Positions 24,288 to 32,883 of a stretch of 32,883 nt of DNA are shown piece by piece. Location of the stretch: positions 1 to 32,883 of the forward strand of contig NZ_JTHF01000084.1 in assembly GCF_001043895.1 (NCBI RefSeq), in the 5' to 3' direction. The notes under the pieces are model-generated. The model ran no database searches. It was not told the origin of the DNA and worked only from the letters and a program-made list of their open reading frames with translations. Numbering within the stretch: position 1 is the first letter of the stretch; every line of letters starts with the position of its first letter. A program made the translations under genes and the position numbers. This DNA comes from Methylobacterium indicum. GTDB taxonomy: Bacteria > Pseudomonadota > Alphaproteobacteria > Rhizobiales > Beijerinckiaceae.

Positions 24288-25262
24288 TCACTCGTCGCGA
24301 ATGCGACTGCGTTCGAACGCCTCGAACAGATCGGGAAGCTGCTCCATCAAGTAGCGGGCGAACCCCCCTTCCCTGCTTAACGTCACGCGGATGTCCTTGG
24401 CTGTCTCCTGAACCTTAGCAACCGGCTTGTCCCTGCAGAACACGGTGCGAGTGAGCTTTGCTTCAACTGGTGTCGCAGTGGCAGCCTTCAGGGTTGCCAG
24501 GAACCTGTCATCTGACGCTCCCCTGAACTGCGGGTCGTGGATGACACTGCGTGTGCGCTCAAGGGCTGCTTCGTCCTTGAGCGCGTCGGCCAGGGCCTGC
24601 CAGCGCCCACGCCCGACTTTGGGTGCACGACCGATCGCCTCGGCGATGTCGGTCGGAACGGCGCGTGCAACGGCAATCAGCTTCGAGGCTTCCGCACGGT
24701 CGATGGCCAATGCCTCTTGGATAACAGATCGTTCATAGCCTGAATCCTCCAAACGGGCCGCAAAGAAGGCTCGCTCGATGAAGCTCAGATCCTCGCGTGC
24801 TGCATTCTCGACACCTTGAGCAACGATCAAGTCTTCGTCCGTGAGTTCACGAACGACGGCCTTGACCGACAGGCCGAGCTCGCGGGCGACCCGCACCCTG
24901 CGATGCCCATAGGCGCTCTGATAACGTCCGCTCTTGAGCGGACGAACGAGAATCGGGATTTCCTGCCCGCGCTGAGCGATGGAAGCCTTTAGCGCCTCGT
25001 AGGTCGGGTCGTCGGCCTCATGAAAGCGATCGACGATGGGTGACGCGTCGATGAGGTCTGGATCGATCGTGATGATCGACGCGCCGGACTCGAGCTGCTG
25101 GCGCAATTCTTCGTTTTCCCGCTCCGAGTCGGTCAAGGTCGAGCGAAGTGCGTTGACCGAGCCGGATGGGATCCGGGGTTTGTTGTCTGCTGACAACGGT
25201 GGCTGGACGGCGAAGAGCGCGCTGATCGCGCGGGTACGTTGGGTTCCAGTCGGCTTCGTCAT
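24288..25262 (-). CDS. repB: Plasmid partitioning protein RepB (ParB family)
   Basis: RepB binds parS centromere sites and, with RepA, moves plasmid copies apart before division. The protein has 324 residues. The ParB nuclease-like domain has the diagnostic GHRR at 119-122 (SAYGHRRVRVARELG), and the stretch ITIDPDLIDASPIVDRF before it is typical of RepB. A helix-turn-helix region follows (ERSVIQEALAIDRAEASKLIAVA). I chose the ATG at 25262 because it overlaps the repA stop as ATGA. A parS site overlaps codons 22-27. RepB often pairs with RepC in a repABC operon; no repC follows here. Confidence 0.95.
   Translation of the reverse strand: MTKPTGTQRTRAISALFAVQPPLSADNKPRIPSGSVNALRSTLTDSERENEELRQQLESGASIITIDPDLIDASPIVDRFHEADDPTYEALKASIAQRGQEIPILVRPLKSGRYQSAYGHRRVRVARELGLSVKAVVRELTDEDLIVAQGVENAAREDLSFIERAFFAARLEDSGYERSVIQEALAIDRAEASKLIAVARAVPTDIAEAIGRAPKVGRGRWQALADALKDEAALERTRSVIHDPQFRGASDDRFLATLKAATATPVEAKLTRTVFCRDKPVAKVQETAKDIRVTLSREGGFARYLMEQLPDLFEAFERSRIRDE
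25182..25197. promoter_or_regulatory. parS site inside repB
   Basis: GTTGTCTGCTGACAAC matches the repABC parS consensus GTT-N4-GC-N4-AAC at every fixed position. It is the exact reverse complement of the site at 26596-26611. It is embedded in repB codons 22-27 (LSADN region). RepB is expected to bind here. Confidence 0.88.
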
Positions 25263-26473
25263 CGGCCCCACGCCTGCTTGATCAATTGAACGATCTCGGC
25301 ATTCACCGCGTCGACGGATTCGAGCGCCCTGTCATAAGCCGCCCGGCCGACTGACCCACGCTCAAGCTCGTAGAGCGACTGCTTCGTCAACCCCGCATTG
25401 GCAACGGCGGTCGACTTCCAGGCGGCAGCGTTCAGCACGTCGTCTCCGAACAGATTGCGCAGCAAAGCGACGATCTGAGTCTCGGGCACGTCATTCGGAT
25501 CGTGGCGGGTGACGACGTAGCGAATGAAATCGTGATGCAGGCGTCCACCAGCGTCCTCGATCACGGACATCAGATCCGAGGTCATGAGGAGGAACTGGCT
25601 CATGGACGCCATGTCGACCATCTGCGGATGGATGGTGACCACCATGGCGGTCGCAGCGTTGAGAGCCCCCATGGTGAGGTAGCCAAGTTGTGGTGGGCAG
25701 TCGATTACGACCACGTCGTAATCCGACTCGACCTCGCCTAGAGCGGTTGCAACACGCCTGAAGAACATGTCATGGCCACGGGCTTTCCGATCGATCATGG
25801 CGCGTGGTGTCTGATGCTCGAACTCCATCAGCTCCAGATTGCCAGGCACGATACTCACGCCGTCGAAGTAGGTCGGCCGGATGACCTCACGAGTGGGACG
25901 GCGTTCGTCGTCGTAACGGATCGCCCCATAGAGCGTCTCGTTTCGGTCGATATCGAATTCAGGCTGATACCCGAACATCGACGACAACGACGCTTGCGGA
26001 TCGAGATCGATCGCCAGCACCCGAAAACCGCGCAAAGCCAGATACTGCGCCAGGTAGAGCGATGTGGTGGTTTTCGCGGAGCCGCCCTTGAAGTTGGCGA
26101 CCGCGATCACCTGCAGCGGCTCCCCTGGACGACGTCGTGGGAGGAATTGCAAGGCCTCGCGAGGGCGCGCTTCCGTGAGATAGGCCCGCAGTTCGTTGAC
26201 CTGTGCGAGTGTGTAGGACCGGCGGCCACCCGTTGCTATGGCCGGCACCGGTCCGAGCCCATCAATCGATAGTTGGCGCAGGTAGCCGTCGGATACCCCT
26301 ACGAACTTTGCGACCTCTCCCGAACTGAAGGAGCGCAGCATTTTTTGGGACGCTGGGGGAAACAGCGACGCCGTGAGGTTCCGGAGTTGGCCGGACAAGA
26401 GGGAGGCATGACGGCTCACGCGTTGCGCGGCAGTCTCTTCGCCCTCTAAAAGCGTGTGGGCTACTTGCGTCAT
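25259..26473 (-). CDS. repA: Plasmid partitioning ATPase RepA (ParA family)
   Basis: RepA is the ParA-type ATPase of repABC plasmids; it drives segregation and represses its own operon. The protein has 404 residues from the ATG at 26473. An upstream ATG at 26548 in the same frame would add 25 residues and cannot be excluded. An N-terminal helix-turn-helix (SSGEVAKFVGVSDGYLRQLS, about 50-69) precedes the deviant Walker A motif KGGSAKTTT at 129-137. IDLDPQAS and VVIDCPPQLG follow, both ParA hallmarks. The stop overlaps the repB ATG. A parS site lies 123 bases upstream of the ATG. Confidence 0.96.
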   Translation of the reverse strand: MTQVAHTLLEGEETAAQRVSRHASLLSGQLRNLTASLFPPASQKMLRSFSSGEVAKFVGVSDGYLRQLSIDGLGPVPAIATGGRRSYTLAQVNELRAYLTEARPREALQFLPRRRPGEPLQVIAVANFKGGSAKTTTSLYLAQYLALRGFRVLAIDLDPQASLSSMFGYQPEFDIDRNETLYGAIRYDDERRPTREVIRPTYFDGVSIVPGNLELMEFEHQTPRAMIDRKARGHDMFFRRVATALGEVESDYDVVVIDCPPQLGYLTMGALNAATAMVVTIHPQMVDMASMSQFLLMTSDLMSVIEDAGGRLHHDFIRYVVTRHDPNDVPETQIVALLRNLFGDDVLNAAAWKSTAVANAGLTKQSLYELERGSVGRAAYDRALESVDAVNAEIVQLIKQAWGR

Positions 26474-26595
26474 TCGCGATCCGTTCGAGACGGCACTAGC
26501 GCGTAAAACGCCGTCTTGCCGTCTCTTGATAGACGACATAGTTCGCACCGGCTGGCAAGAAATTAAGGGTAACCGAATCCTTAACGGATGCCCTT

Positions 26596-26611
26596 GTTGT
26601 CAGCAGACAAC
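26596..26611. promoter_or_regulatory. parS site upstream of repA
   Basis: GTTGTCAGCAGACAAC fits the parS consensus GTT-N4-GC-N4-AAC and is the inverse of the site in repB. The two sites lie 1.4 kb apart, flanking repA. RepB bound here could also affect repA expression. Confidence 0.9.
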
Positions 26612-27351
26612 ACGCGGGCAGCACGGCGATCAGCTCTCGCCGCCATGATGGCCGCCGAGGCCAACCGGAGCGCGTAAAGGCATCGGCATCAGTTCTCTCG
26701 CGCACTGAAGGCCGCTACGCTTTCATACCATATAGTGAATGCAGGGGTGGAGGCTCGAGCCGGTCGCGCGATGGCAACCTCACAGGGCCGACATCGTCGA
26801 CGAGAGGTCGCACGTCGAAGGCGTGTCTGTGGCGTGGGTACCAGCACGATACCGGCTTACGCCGGCCCAGCGCATGAGGGGAGGGGCAAGGCGCTTGGGT
26901 GCGGCGAGGACGGATTTACCACGAGACCGCTTCATGCATCGAGCACATCCACGAGCTTATGGCCTCGGCCCGATGTCTGACGAGCGATATGAGAAATGAC
27001 CGTTCGATGTGCTAGTTGAACAAGACTCTGCGCGGTAGCCGGAGAACAGCTCTCTGCACCTGCTGTTGCATAGCATGGCACGACGAGTGACCACGACTGA
27101 GACCGCCTGCTCGCCTTCGACCCGTTCAAGAAGCACCGCTCGTCACTCGACCTGTAGAACACAGCCACGTCACCGTGAGGTCGAGGTAACCGCATCCCCG
27201 TGGGTCATCGAAGTGAATGCGAGAGAGGCCGCCTGAGCGCCCATTACGGCGCTCTCGCGGGGGTGGGCATTGGCGGTGACGTTTAGGATCGGGTTGTGGG
27301 CCACCGACTCTGAACCCGGGAACTACCGGAATCCCGGCTCACGTCGAGGCT
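26612..27351. other. About 740 bases upstream of repA without a gene
   Basis: The start of the repAB transcript should lie here or just inside it; a short AT-rich stretch at about 26722-26738 is the best promoter candidate. I find no reading frame with a recognisable product. No iteron array is evident. Confidence 0.45.
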
Positions 27352-27719
27352 GTGCGCGCGGGCTGAGAAGAGCGCTCACGCGGACGTGCTGCGCGAACAG
27401 TTCGGTATGACCTGCGAACAGCCGATGAAACTGGATGTCACTGGACCGACCGGAGCGGCGACGAGCGCGTAAGAGCCGGAGTAGCTGGTCCAGCACGGCA
27501 GCTTGCCCCGGGCTCGATCCGCGGATTACCGTGACCGGGACTGAAAGGGGCGAGCTGGCACCGTCGAGCTGGGCGTCCCGGAAGCTAGGGACGGGGAGCG
27601 ACTGCCCGAGTTCCTTGAAGCCGAGCCGGATGAGCGAGAAGGCGCTGACCGCGGTGATCGAGGACGCCCCTGTCTGGGGTATCTCCATCCGCGCTGCCAC
27701 TGATCTGGTCCAGCTGCGG
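27352..27719 (+). pseudogene. Second IS256-type transposase fragment, heavily decayed
   Basis: Frame-shifted pieces match the same region of the IS256-type transposase as the copy at 21-319 and continue somewhat further. Recognisable pieces are a start like RALAEKSADADVLRE (with changes), GTVELGVPE, SEKALTAVIEDAPVWG and ISIRAATDLVQLR. Several in-frame stops and shifts are present. It is in the same orientation as the first copy, about 27 kb away. Similarity stops near 27719, about 64 bases before the IS5-family element. Confidence 0.8.
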
Positions 27720-27783
27720 TGCCTGCTTTCGCCGGCAGACTGCGCAAGACAATCGACTAGGGCTGAACGTGGAACGAGATTTA

Positions 27784-28608
27784 GAGCGCCTAACAGAACG
27801 GCACGATCGGTTCGGTTGGGCGTTGGGTTGGTATGGCTCGCCCGTTTCTCCCTGACGATCTCTGGGCTGTGGTCGCCCCGCTTCTGCCGCCACACCCGCC
27901 TCGCCCGAAGGGCGGGCGTCCCCGTGTGGACGGTCGGGCGCCGTGACGGGCATCCTGTTTGCTCTGCGCTCGAGCATCCCCTGGGAGATGCTGCCGGCCG
28001 AGATGAAGTGCGGCTGCGGCATGAGCTGCTGGCGCCGGCTGCGCGACTGGCAAGCCGCCGGCGTGTGGCGGCGCCTGCATCAGGTGCTGCTTGAACGCCT
28101 GCATGCGGTGGGCGAGATCGACGGGAGCCGGGCAAGCGTCGACAGTGCGAGCGTACCGGCGAAAAAGGGGGGTCTGCCACCGGCCCGTACCCGACGGATC
28201 GGGTCAAGGCGGGCACCAAGCGCCACCTCGTCACCGACGCACGCCGCTCGGCCTCGTTGCGACCAGCGCCAACTGCCACGACAGCCCGCTGATGGCCCCG
28301 ACGCTGGACGCCATCCCGCCCTTGCGCAGCGGGCGGCGGGGACGACCGCGCCGGCGCCCCGACAGGCTGCACGCCGACAAGGCCTATGATGCCCGCGTGC
28401 GGCGGCAGGAGTGCCGGGCGCGTGGGATCAGGTCACGGATTGCCCGGCGCGGCATCGCTGGGTGGTCGAGCGCAGCCATGCCTGGTTCAGCCGCGCCCGC
28501 CGCTTGCCCGACCGCTACGAACGCCGCGCCGACATCTACGGGGCGTTCACAGTCCTGCAGGCCAGCCTCATCACCGTCCGCCAGATCACGAGGGTCTGTT
28601 AGGCGCTC
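27784..28608 (+). mobile_element. IS5-family (IS427-like) insertion sequence, 825 bp, ends intact
   Basis: The element is bounded by perfect 14-bp inverted repeats, gagcgcctaacaga at 27784-27797 and its reverse complement at 28595-28608. A 3-bp direct repeat TTA flanks it (27781-27783 and 28609-28611), as expected for IS5-family members that duplicate T-N-A. The length is right for the IS427 group. The transposase inside is broken, so the element could move only with help from an intact relative. Confidence 0.92.
27833..28602 (+). pseudogene. IS5-family transposase with several frameshifts
   Basis: The ATG at 27833 begins MARPFLPDDLWAVVAPLLPP and meets a stop at 27944. Other frames then continue the same protein: ILFALRSSIPWEMLPAEM, VDSASVPAKKGG, TDRVKAGTKRHLVTDA, GLVATSANCHDSPLMAPTLD, LHADKAYDARV, and finally RHRWVVERSHAWFSRARRLP to the stop inside the right inverted repeat. 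At least four frameshifts are needed (near 27940, 28180, 28250 and 28440). Catalytic Asp and Glu segments are still readable, so decay is recent. No functional protein is possible. Confidence 0.9.
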
Positions 28609-28611
28609 TTA

Positions 28612-29228
28612 CACGGTCGTGACGATGCACAGCCGATTGGCGCGGTGTAGTGTTATGGCAAGCGCGATGCGTCATCCCAAGAGCAAGGTTGTCGAGGACG
28701 CGCACGAGGCGCGATTCCTATCCTGGGAGAATGGAGTTCGGGGCTTTCAACGTTGAGGCGATGTTGATCACCCGTGAGGGGGGTGGAGCAACGAGCAATC
28801 CCTTGATCGGGTGCGGCGATGTCGCTCGCCAATGAGCAGGAGCCCGACCTCGCGGGCGTGGAACTCGTGATCGCGCCGTGACGGTAGACGAGGGGAGGGG
28901 AGGGGAGACGTCCACCTCCCGGCGACCCTGGATCGGCACGGGTCCGGGCGAACTCGGGACAAACCCCTGCAACGACGCAGCTTTGCAGCGGTAAACCCGC
29001 GGCATTGAACATCTAATAATACCGTTCTAACATTTATTGGACACGATCAATCGCTGCATACAATATAAAACTTCATCCCCTGGAGAAAACTGCGTTGGAC
29101 CATCTTATCTTGATTGCAAGAAAGATTGCATGATCGCGCAGGCAGCCTGCAGGCAATGGCCAGGAGATGTCTGGCCGGAGGGGTTCAGTCCCGTGTTTGG
29201 TGTCGGGTTGCACCCTTACGGACTAGCA
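28612..29228. other. About 600 bases without a supported gene
   Basis: This lies between the IS5-family element and the IS701-type remnant. It contains a GGGGA triple repeat at 28891-28906 and an AT-rich stretch at about 29010-29075. A short frame at 29037-29297 with several cysteines overlaps the end of the transposase remnant and shows no recognisable domain. Nothing else is seen. Confidence 0.45.
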
Positions 29229-30060
29229 TTACAGTTGCATCGGCTTCTTGAGGTGAGCTTGGCGGGCGGCGGCTTGGTGAGCGCGCCGCCACGCTGACCA
29301 GGCGATCACGAGAGCCGGTTAATGCGCTATTGCGCGAGCCGGATCGCGCCGCGCCGGATCTCCTGCAGCGACCAGGGCACGGGCGAGCTTGGCCCTTCGC
29401 TCGGTTTTTGGGGGCGGGCCGTTGGCCCGCTGACGCACCCGCGCCAGCACCGCGAAGGCCAGCATCACCAGGCTGACGTGCCGGTGCCAGCCATGCCAGG
29501 AGCGGGTCTCGTTGTGGTCCAGACCCAACTCGGGCTTGCCGGTCTCGAACGCTTCATCGATCGCCCAGCGCCGCCCCTCGACCTGAACCAGGGTCTGGAG
29601 CGACGTGCCAGCCGGGCACCAGGTGGTGAAGTAGGCGCGCTGACCATCGCCGATGCTGCGGCGAACCAGCAGTCCGTGCGTCCACACCTCTGAGGGCGCG
29701 TCGGTCTTCTTGCCCATATCCAGATCGGCGAGTTCGCAGTGAGCCTAGTCGTAGAGGCGCGCGCCCTTGGTGCCCCGCCCGGCCGACAGGCGCTGCCAGG
29801 TGCAAGGATCGAGCGCGTCGGCAATCGCTTCGGCCGTGCCGGCCACCTCGGGCTTGTCGATCCAGGAGTTGAAGCGATGGCTTGCCACAACCCCGAGGAT
29901 GTAGCCCTTGGCCCCGCGCCGCAGCGCTTGTCCGATCTCGCCGACCCCGTACACGCTGTCGGCCGCCACCCAGGCAAACGGCACATCCGCTGCGATCGCC
30001 CGCCGGATAATCGTGAGCGCCAGTTGCGGCTTGGCCGCGAAGGCCAGCGTCTCCGGAACC
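29229..30060 (-). pseudogene. IS701-type transposase, C-terminal remnant
   Basis: On the minus strand the frame gives IS701-type sequence: AAKPQLALTIIRRAIAAD, VPFAWVAADSVYGVGEIGQ (a catalytic Asp), AGTAEAIADALDP, then ETGKPELGLDHNETRSWHGW (the catalytic Glu region). The N-terminal half is missing. Four lesions are visible. A TAG stands at 29745-29747 where family members have Trp (LYDWAY). The frame shifts near 29380, where SLQEIRR continues in another frame. A TAG is found in LAQ-x-RI. A second shift precedes VIAWSAWRRAHQAAA. The gene ends at 29229. Its 5' side is joined to traA in the same frame. Confidence 0.88.
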
Positions 30061-31605
30061 TCGATCGTGATGCGCCGCCGATAGCGCTCCTCCGCCGGTC
30101 GCGCTCGGTCGCAGGCCCACGAATACGCGCCCTTGAACTCCAGGGCGGACCTCCTGAGGCCGGCATAGGCACGCTCGGCCCGCTCCCGTTCCTCCTGCTC
30201 CGCCGCAGGCACGAACCAGCCTTTACGGCCCCGCAGGCAGCCATAGGCCCCGGGGTCGACCAGCAGCCCGCCGATCCGCGCGGAGTAGCCTTTCCCAGGG
30301 GTGCGAAGCTGAGCGTAGATCTCCCGGAACAGCCTGGCGGGTTCCTTGACCGCCCTGCGGATCTCGTAGCGCAGCAGGTCGAGGTCCTGCTTGAGATCCC
30401 GCTCCGGATCGACGCGACGGTCGAGGGCCGCATCGATCGCCGCCGCGTCGTAGGGAACGGCCGCCAGGAACGGCTTTCGCGGCGCCACGAGGGTCGCGCG
30501 CTCGGCCGGCTCGACCGCCTGCGGGGGTGCGGGCTGATCGGCGAGTGGCAGGGCCTGCGACGCCGCGACCTCCGCGCGGGGCTCGCCGAGATAGTCCAGC
30601 ACCGACGCCTTCAGCCGCCCCCGGCCCAGCCGGCCCGCCAGCGCCGCGAAGTCCGGGAACGCATCCTGCCCGGCATACAGACCGACCTCGTCCCGGTGCC
30701 GCGTCAGCGCGACGTAGGCCAGGTGACGGTCCATCCCCGACGAGGCCAGCACGAACGCCCGGTCCACCGTCGCCCCCTGGCTCTTGTGGATCGTCGTCGC
30801 GTAGCCGTGGTCCACCGCGTCGTAGACCCCCTGCGCGATCGTCACCGCCCGCCCGTCGTCGAGCGTCACGGAGAGCCGCCCCTCGGCTGCTTGCGTTACC
30901 GTGCCGAGCCTGCCGTTCTTCACCCCGAGCGCGCGATCGTTGCGCAGGAACACCAGCCGGTCGCCGGCTGCGAAGCTCAGCCGACCAACCCCACCGGTCA
31001 CGAAGGCGACTTCGTACGTCTGCTCGCCGGCCGCGCGCAGCCGGTCGCGGATCGCGTCGTTGAGCGCGCGCACGTCGACCCGGGTATGGGCCAGCGCAAT
31101 CCGGCTCGCCTCTGGCCGGGCCGCCCGGTCGCCGAGGCAATCCGCTACCAGCCGCTTGCGCGCCGAGGCTCCGTCCGCCGTGAACCGGATCGCGCCATGC
31201 TCGTGATAGGCCTCGAGCCCGGTCCGGGTTTCGCGCGTACCCAGGGCCACGCTCGCCTGCCGCTGCCAAGCCGTATGCTGGCGCCGGATCGCCTTGAGCT
31301 TGAGGAACCCGGTGCGCTCCGACATGCCCGGAACCCCGCCCCCGGGACGATCGGCTGCAGCTGCTCGGGGTCGCCCACCGACACCGGCTTGGCGCCGGAT
31401 CGCTCGACCGTTTGCACGAACTGCGCGAGCTGGCGCGAGGACACCATCCCGGCCTCGTCGATCACCAAGATGTCGCCGGTCCCGAGCGGATGGCGCTCGT
31501 TGGCCCAGGCCATCTGCCAGGACGCCAGGGTGCGACTCGGGATGCCGGAGGAGGCCTCCGAACCCTCCGCGGCCTTGCCGGCGAGCGCCGCCCCGTGCAC
31601 CCGGC
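30061..31605 (-). pseudogene. traA: traA relaxase/helicase remnant (Ti-type), both ends lost
   Basis: TraA nicks the transfer origin and unwinds the strand during conjugation. Only the middle and part of the C-terminus remain. The helicase region starts at VHGAALAGKAAEG, just after where Walker A should be. It includes Walker B (TGDILVIDEAGMVSSRQL) and GDPEQLQPIVPGA. A one-base deletion near 31325 shifts the frame, which resumes as SERTGFLKLKAIRR. Later motifs are intact (GYATTIHKSQGATVDRAFV, YVALTRHRDEVGLY), followed by the LFREIYAQL region and the C-terminal part to about ERYRRRITIEVPE. The N-terminal relaxase domain is replaced by the ISL3-type fragment and the C-terminal end by the IS701-type remnant. 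Both junction positions are approximate. Confidence 0.9.
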
Positions 31606-32766
31606 AGCGGCGACACGGTTCTGCGCCTGATCCGTCGACGCGGCATCGCCTCCTCTCCGGCGCCGCACGTGGTCGGCATCGACGATGGGGCGTGGCGGCG
31701 CGGTCAATCCTACGGCACCATCGTCTGCGACCTGGAACGGCGGCGCGTCATCGACCTGCTGCCCGGTCGCTCCGCGGCACCGGTGCGGGACTGGCTGGCC
31801 GCCCATCCGAGCGTCGCCGTCGTCAGCCGTGACCGCGCCGGACCCTACGCCGAGGCTGTGCGCACAGGCGCTCCGGCGGCGATGCAGGTTGCGGATCGCT
31901 GGCATCTGCTCGTCAATGCCTCCGAGGCACTGCGCGGCATCGTCGAGCGGCACCAGTCCGAGATCAGGGCCGTGGCGAGCCACTCCATGCCCGAGCCTTC
32001 TCTCCCTTCTGATCCAGCGAAGACCGAGCCCGTCCCGGAAACGAGCAGCCAACGACGCGACCGCTGCGAGGCAGCCCTGCGGCTCCACGCCGAAGGTCAA
32101 CCGATCAAGGAGATCGCTCGCTGTCTCGGGGCATCGCGCAACGCCGTGCGTCGCTGGATCCGGGCTGGCCAGTTCGTGCCCTATCGCCGTGCTCCAGGCC
32201 CGAGCCGCCTCGACCGTTACATCTGCTTCGTCGAGGCGCGCTGGCAGGACGGTCAGCGCAGCGCCGCCGTTCTCCATCGCGAGTTGTGCGCGCAGGGCTG
32301 CACAGGCGGCTACGACATCGTCCGGCGCTGGGCCACACGGCAGCGCTCGGGGGCCCCGACTCGACCGCCCTCAGCCCGGATCCCCTCGACACGCCGCATC
32401 ACCCGGTGGCTGATGGGTGATCCAGTCGTTCTATCGCCCGAGGATCGTACCTTCACCGAGGCACTCTGCAAGGCAGCTGCGCGCTTGAAGCGGGCCGCCG
32501 AGGATGTGCGCGCCTTCGCCAATCTCCTGCACCAGGACGATCCCGCCGGACTGACGCCTTGGCTGGAGGCTTCCGCCGCCACCGAGCTCGGCGGCTTCGT
32601 CACCGGGCTTCGGCAGGATGAGGAGGCCATGCACGCGGCGATCGCCGAGCCTTGGATCAACGGCTAGGTAGAAGGGCAGGTCAACCGCCTCACACTGATC
32701 AAACGCTGCATGTATGATCGCGCCAAGTTCGACCTGCTCCGCCAACGAGTGCTGCATGCCGCGTGA
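31606..32766 (+). pseudogene. ISL3-family transposase, 5'-truncated, with premature stop
   Basis: The frame reads GDTVLRLIRRRG, then the DDE-type core HVVGIDDGAWRRGQSYGTI (first catalytic Asp), VSRDRAGPYAEAVRTGAP, VADRWHLLVNASEALRG, an HTH insert (IKEIARCLGASRNAVRRWIR) and, near the end, EPWING. The N-terminal zinc-finger part (about 120 residues in relatives) is missing at the junction with traA near 31606. A TAG at 32665-32667 interrupts ING-x-VEGQVNRL, where relatives often have Gln (CAG). The frame then continues 32 residues to a TGA at 32764-32766. The open frame before 31606 is a shadow of traA. Confidence 0.9.
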
Positions 32767-32864
32767 GCCGAGACCTCGGAGCTTGGCTGGACAAGCACCC
32801 GTCGGCACCGAATGTGCGGATGAACCCCGTTCCGATGCCGTTTGACAACCGGATGATCAACCCC

Positions 32865-32883
32865 TGTCAACGCCGATTGAAGT
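32865..32883. repeat. Right copy of 19-bp inverted repeat at window edges
   Basis: TGTCAACGCCGATTGAAGT ends the window and is the exact reverse complement of bases 3-21. It follows the ISL3-type remnant by about 100 bases and may be part of the end of another insertion sequence cut by the window boundary. Confidence 0.7.

Noticed and set aside
28890..28907. GGGGA triple repeat as a G-quadruplex or microsatellite
   Set aside because: Only three G-runs are present and no fourth is close. It looks like a simple low-complexity stretch.
29037..29297. An 86-residue cysteine-containing frame
   Set aside because: It overlaps the 3' end of the IS701-type remnant on the other strand, lacks a good start and has no recognisable domain.
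30045..31340. The traA-transposase chimera as a functional fused protein
   Set aside because: It lacks the relaxase domain, Walker A and half of the transposase, and the 5' part is frameshifted. It is better read as debris.
1..32883. CRISPR arrays, tRNA or rRNA genes
   Set aside because: No regularly spaced repeats and no tRNA- or rRNA-like segments were seen on either strand.

Overview
The window looks like an accessory plasmid or plasmid-derived region from a GC-rich alphaproteobacterium of the order Hyphomicrobiales. Methylobacterium or a close relative is my guess, not a demonstrated assignment. Three signals support this: a repABC-type RepA/RepB pair with two parS sites of the form GTT-N4-GC-N4-AAC, an alphaproteobacterial LexA box (GTTC-N7-GTTC) in front of umuDC, and a Ti/Rhizobium-type TraA relaxase remnant. 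The window is about two thirds ordinary genes and one third insertion-sequence wreckage. The wreckage sits at both edges and between 27.3 and 32.8 kb.

Layout. 1-1.3 kb: a broken IS256-type transposase and a stretch without genes that could fold into a multibranched RNA. 1.3-5.0 kb: an unrecognised protein, an XRE regulator, a LysR regulator, a SRAP (YedK/HMCES-type) DNA-protein crosslink enzyme, a membrane-anchored Cys-rich protein and a small helical protein. 5.0-7.4 kb: a double-GNAT acetyltransferase divergent from an AT-richer LysR gene. 7.4-9.2 kb: a LexA-boxed umuDC operon in which the UmuD nucleophile Ser is replaced by Cys. 9.2-10.35 kb: little or no coding.

10.35-23.1 kb: the metabolic core. 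It holds a GcvA-like LysR gene, a Gfo/Idh/MocA dehydrogenase, a 767-residue fusion of alanine dehydrogenase with a PhnW-like class V aminotransferase, and a seven-gene minus-strand operon. That operon encodes an MmgE/PrpD enzyme, a GlpD-like FAD oxidoreductase and a complete Dpp/Opp-type ABC importer (binding protein, two permeases, two ATPases). The simplest reading is uptake of a small amino compound, oxidation or dehydration, and transamination onto pyruvate. The alanine made would then be turned back into pyruvate, ammonia and NADH by the same polypeptide. The substrate is not known from the sequence.

23.1-27.3 kb: a gene-poor stretch, then repB and repA (minus strand) with two parS sites; no repC was found. 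27.3-32.9 kb: a second decayed IS256-type copy, an IS5-family element with intact ends and a TTA target duplication but a frameshifted transposase, an IS701-type remnant fused in frame to a truncated traA, and a 5'-truncated ISL3-type transposase with a premature stop. The two ends of the window carry the same 19-bp sequence in inverted orientation.
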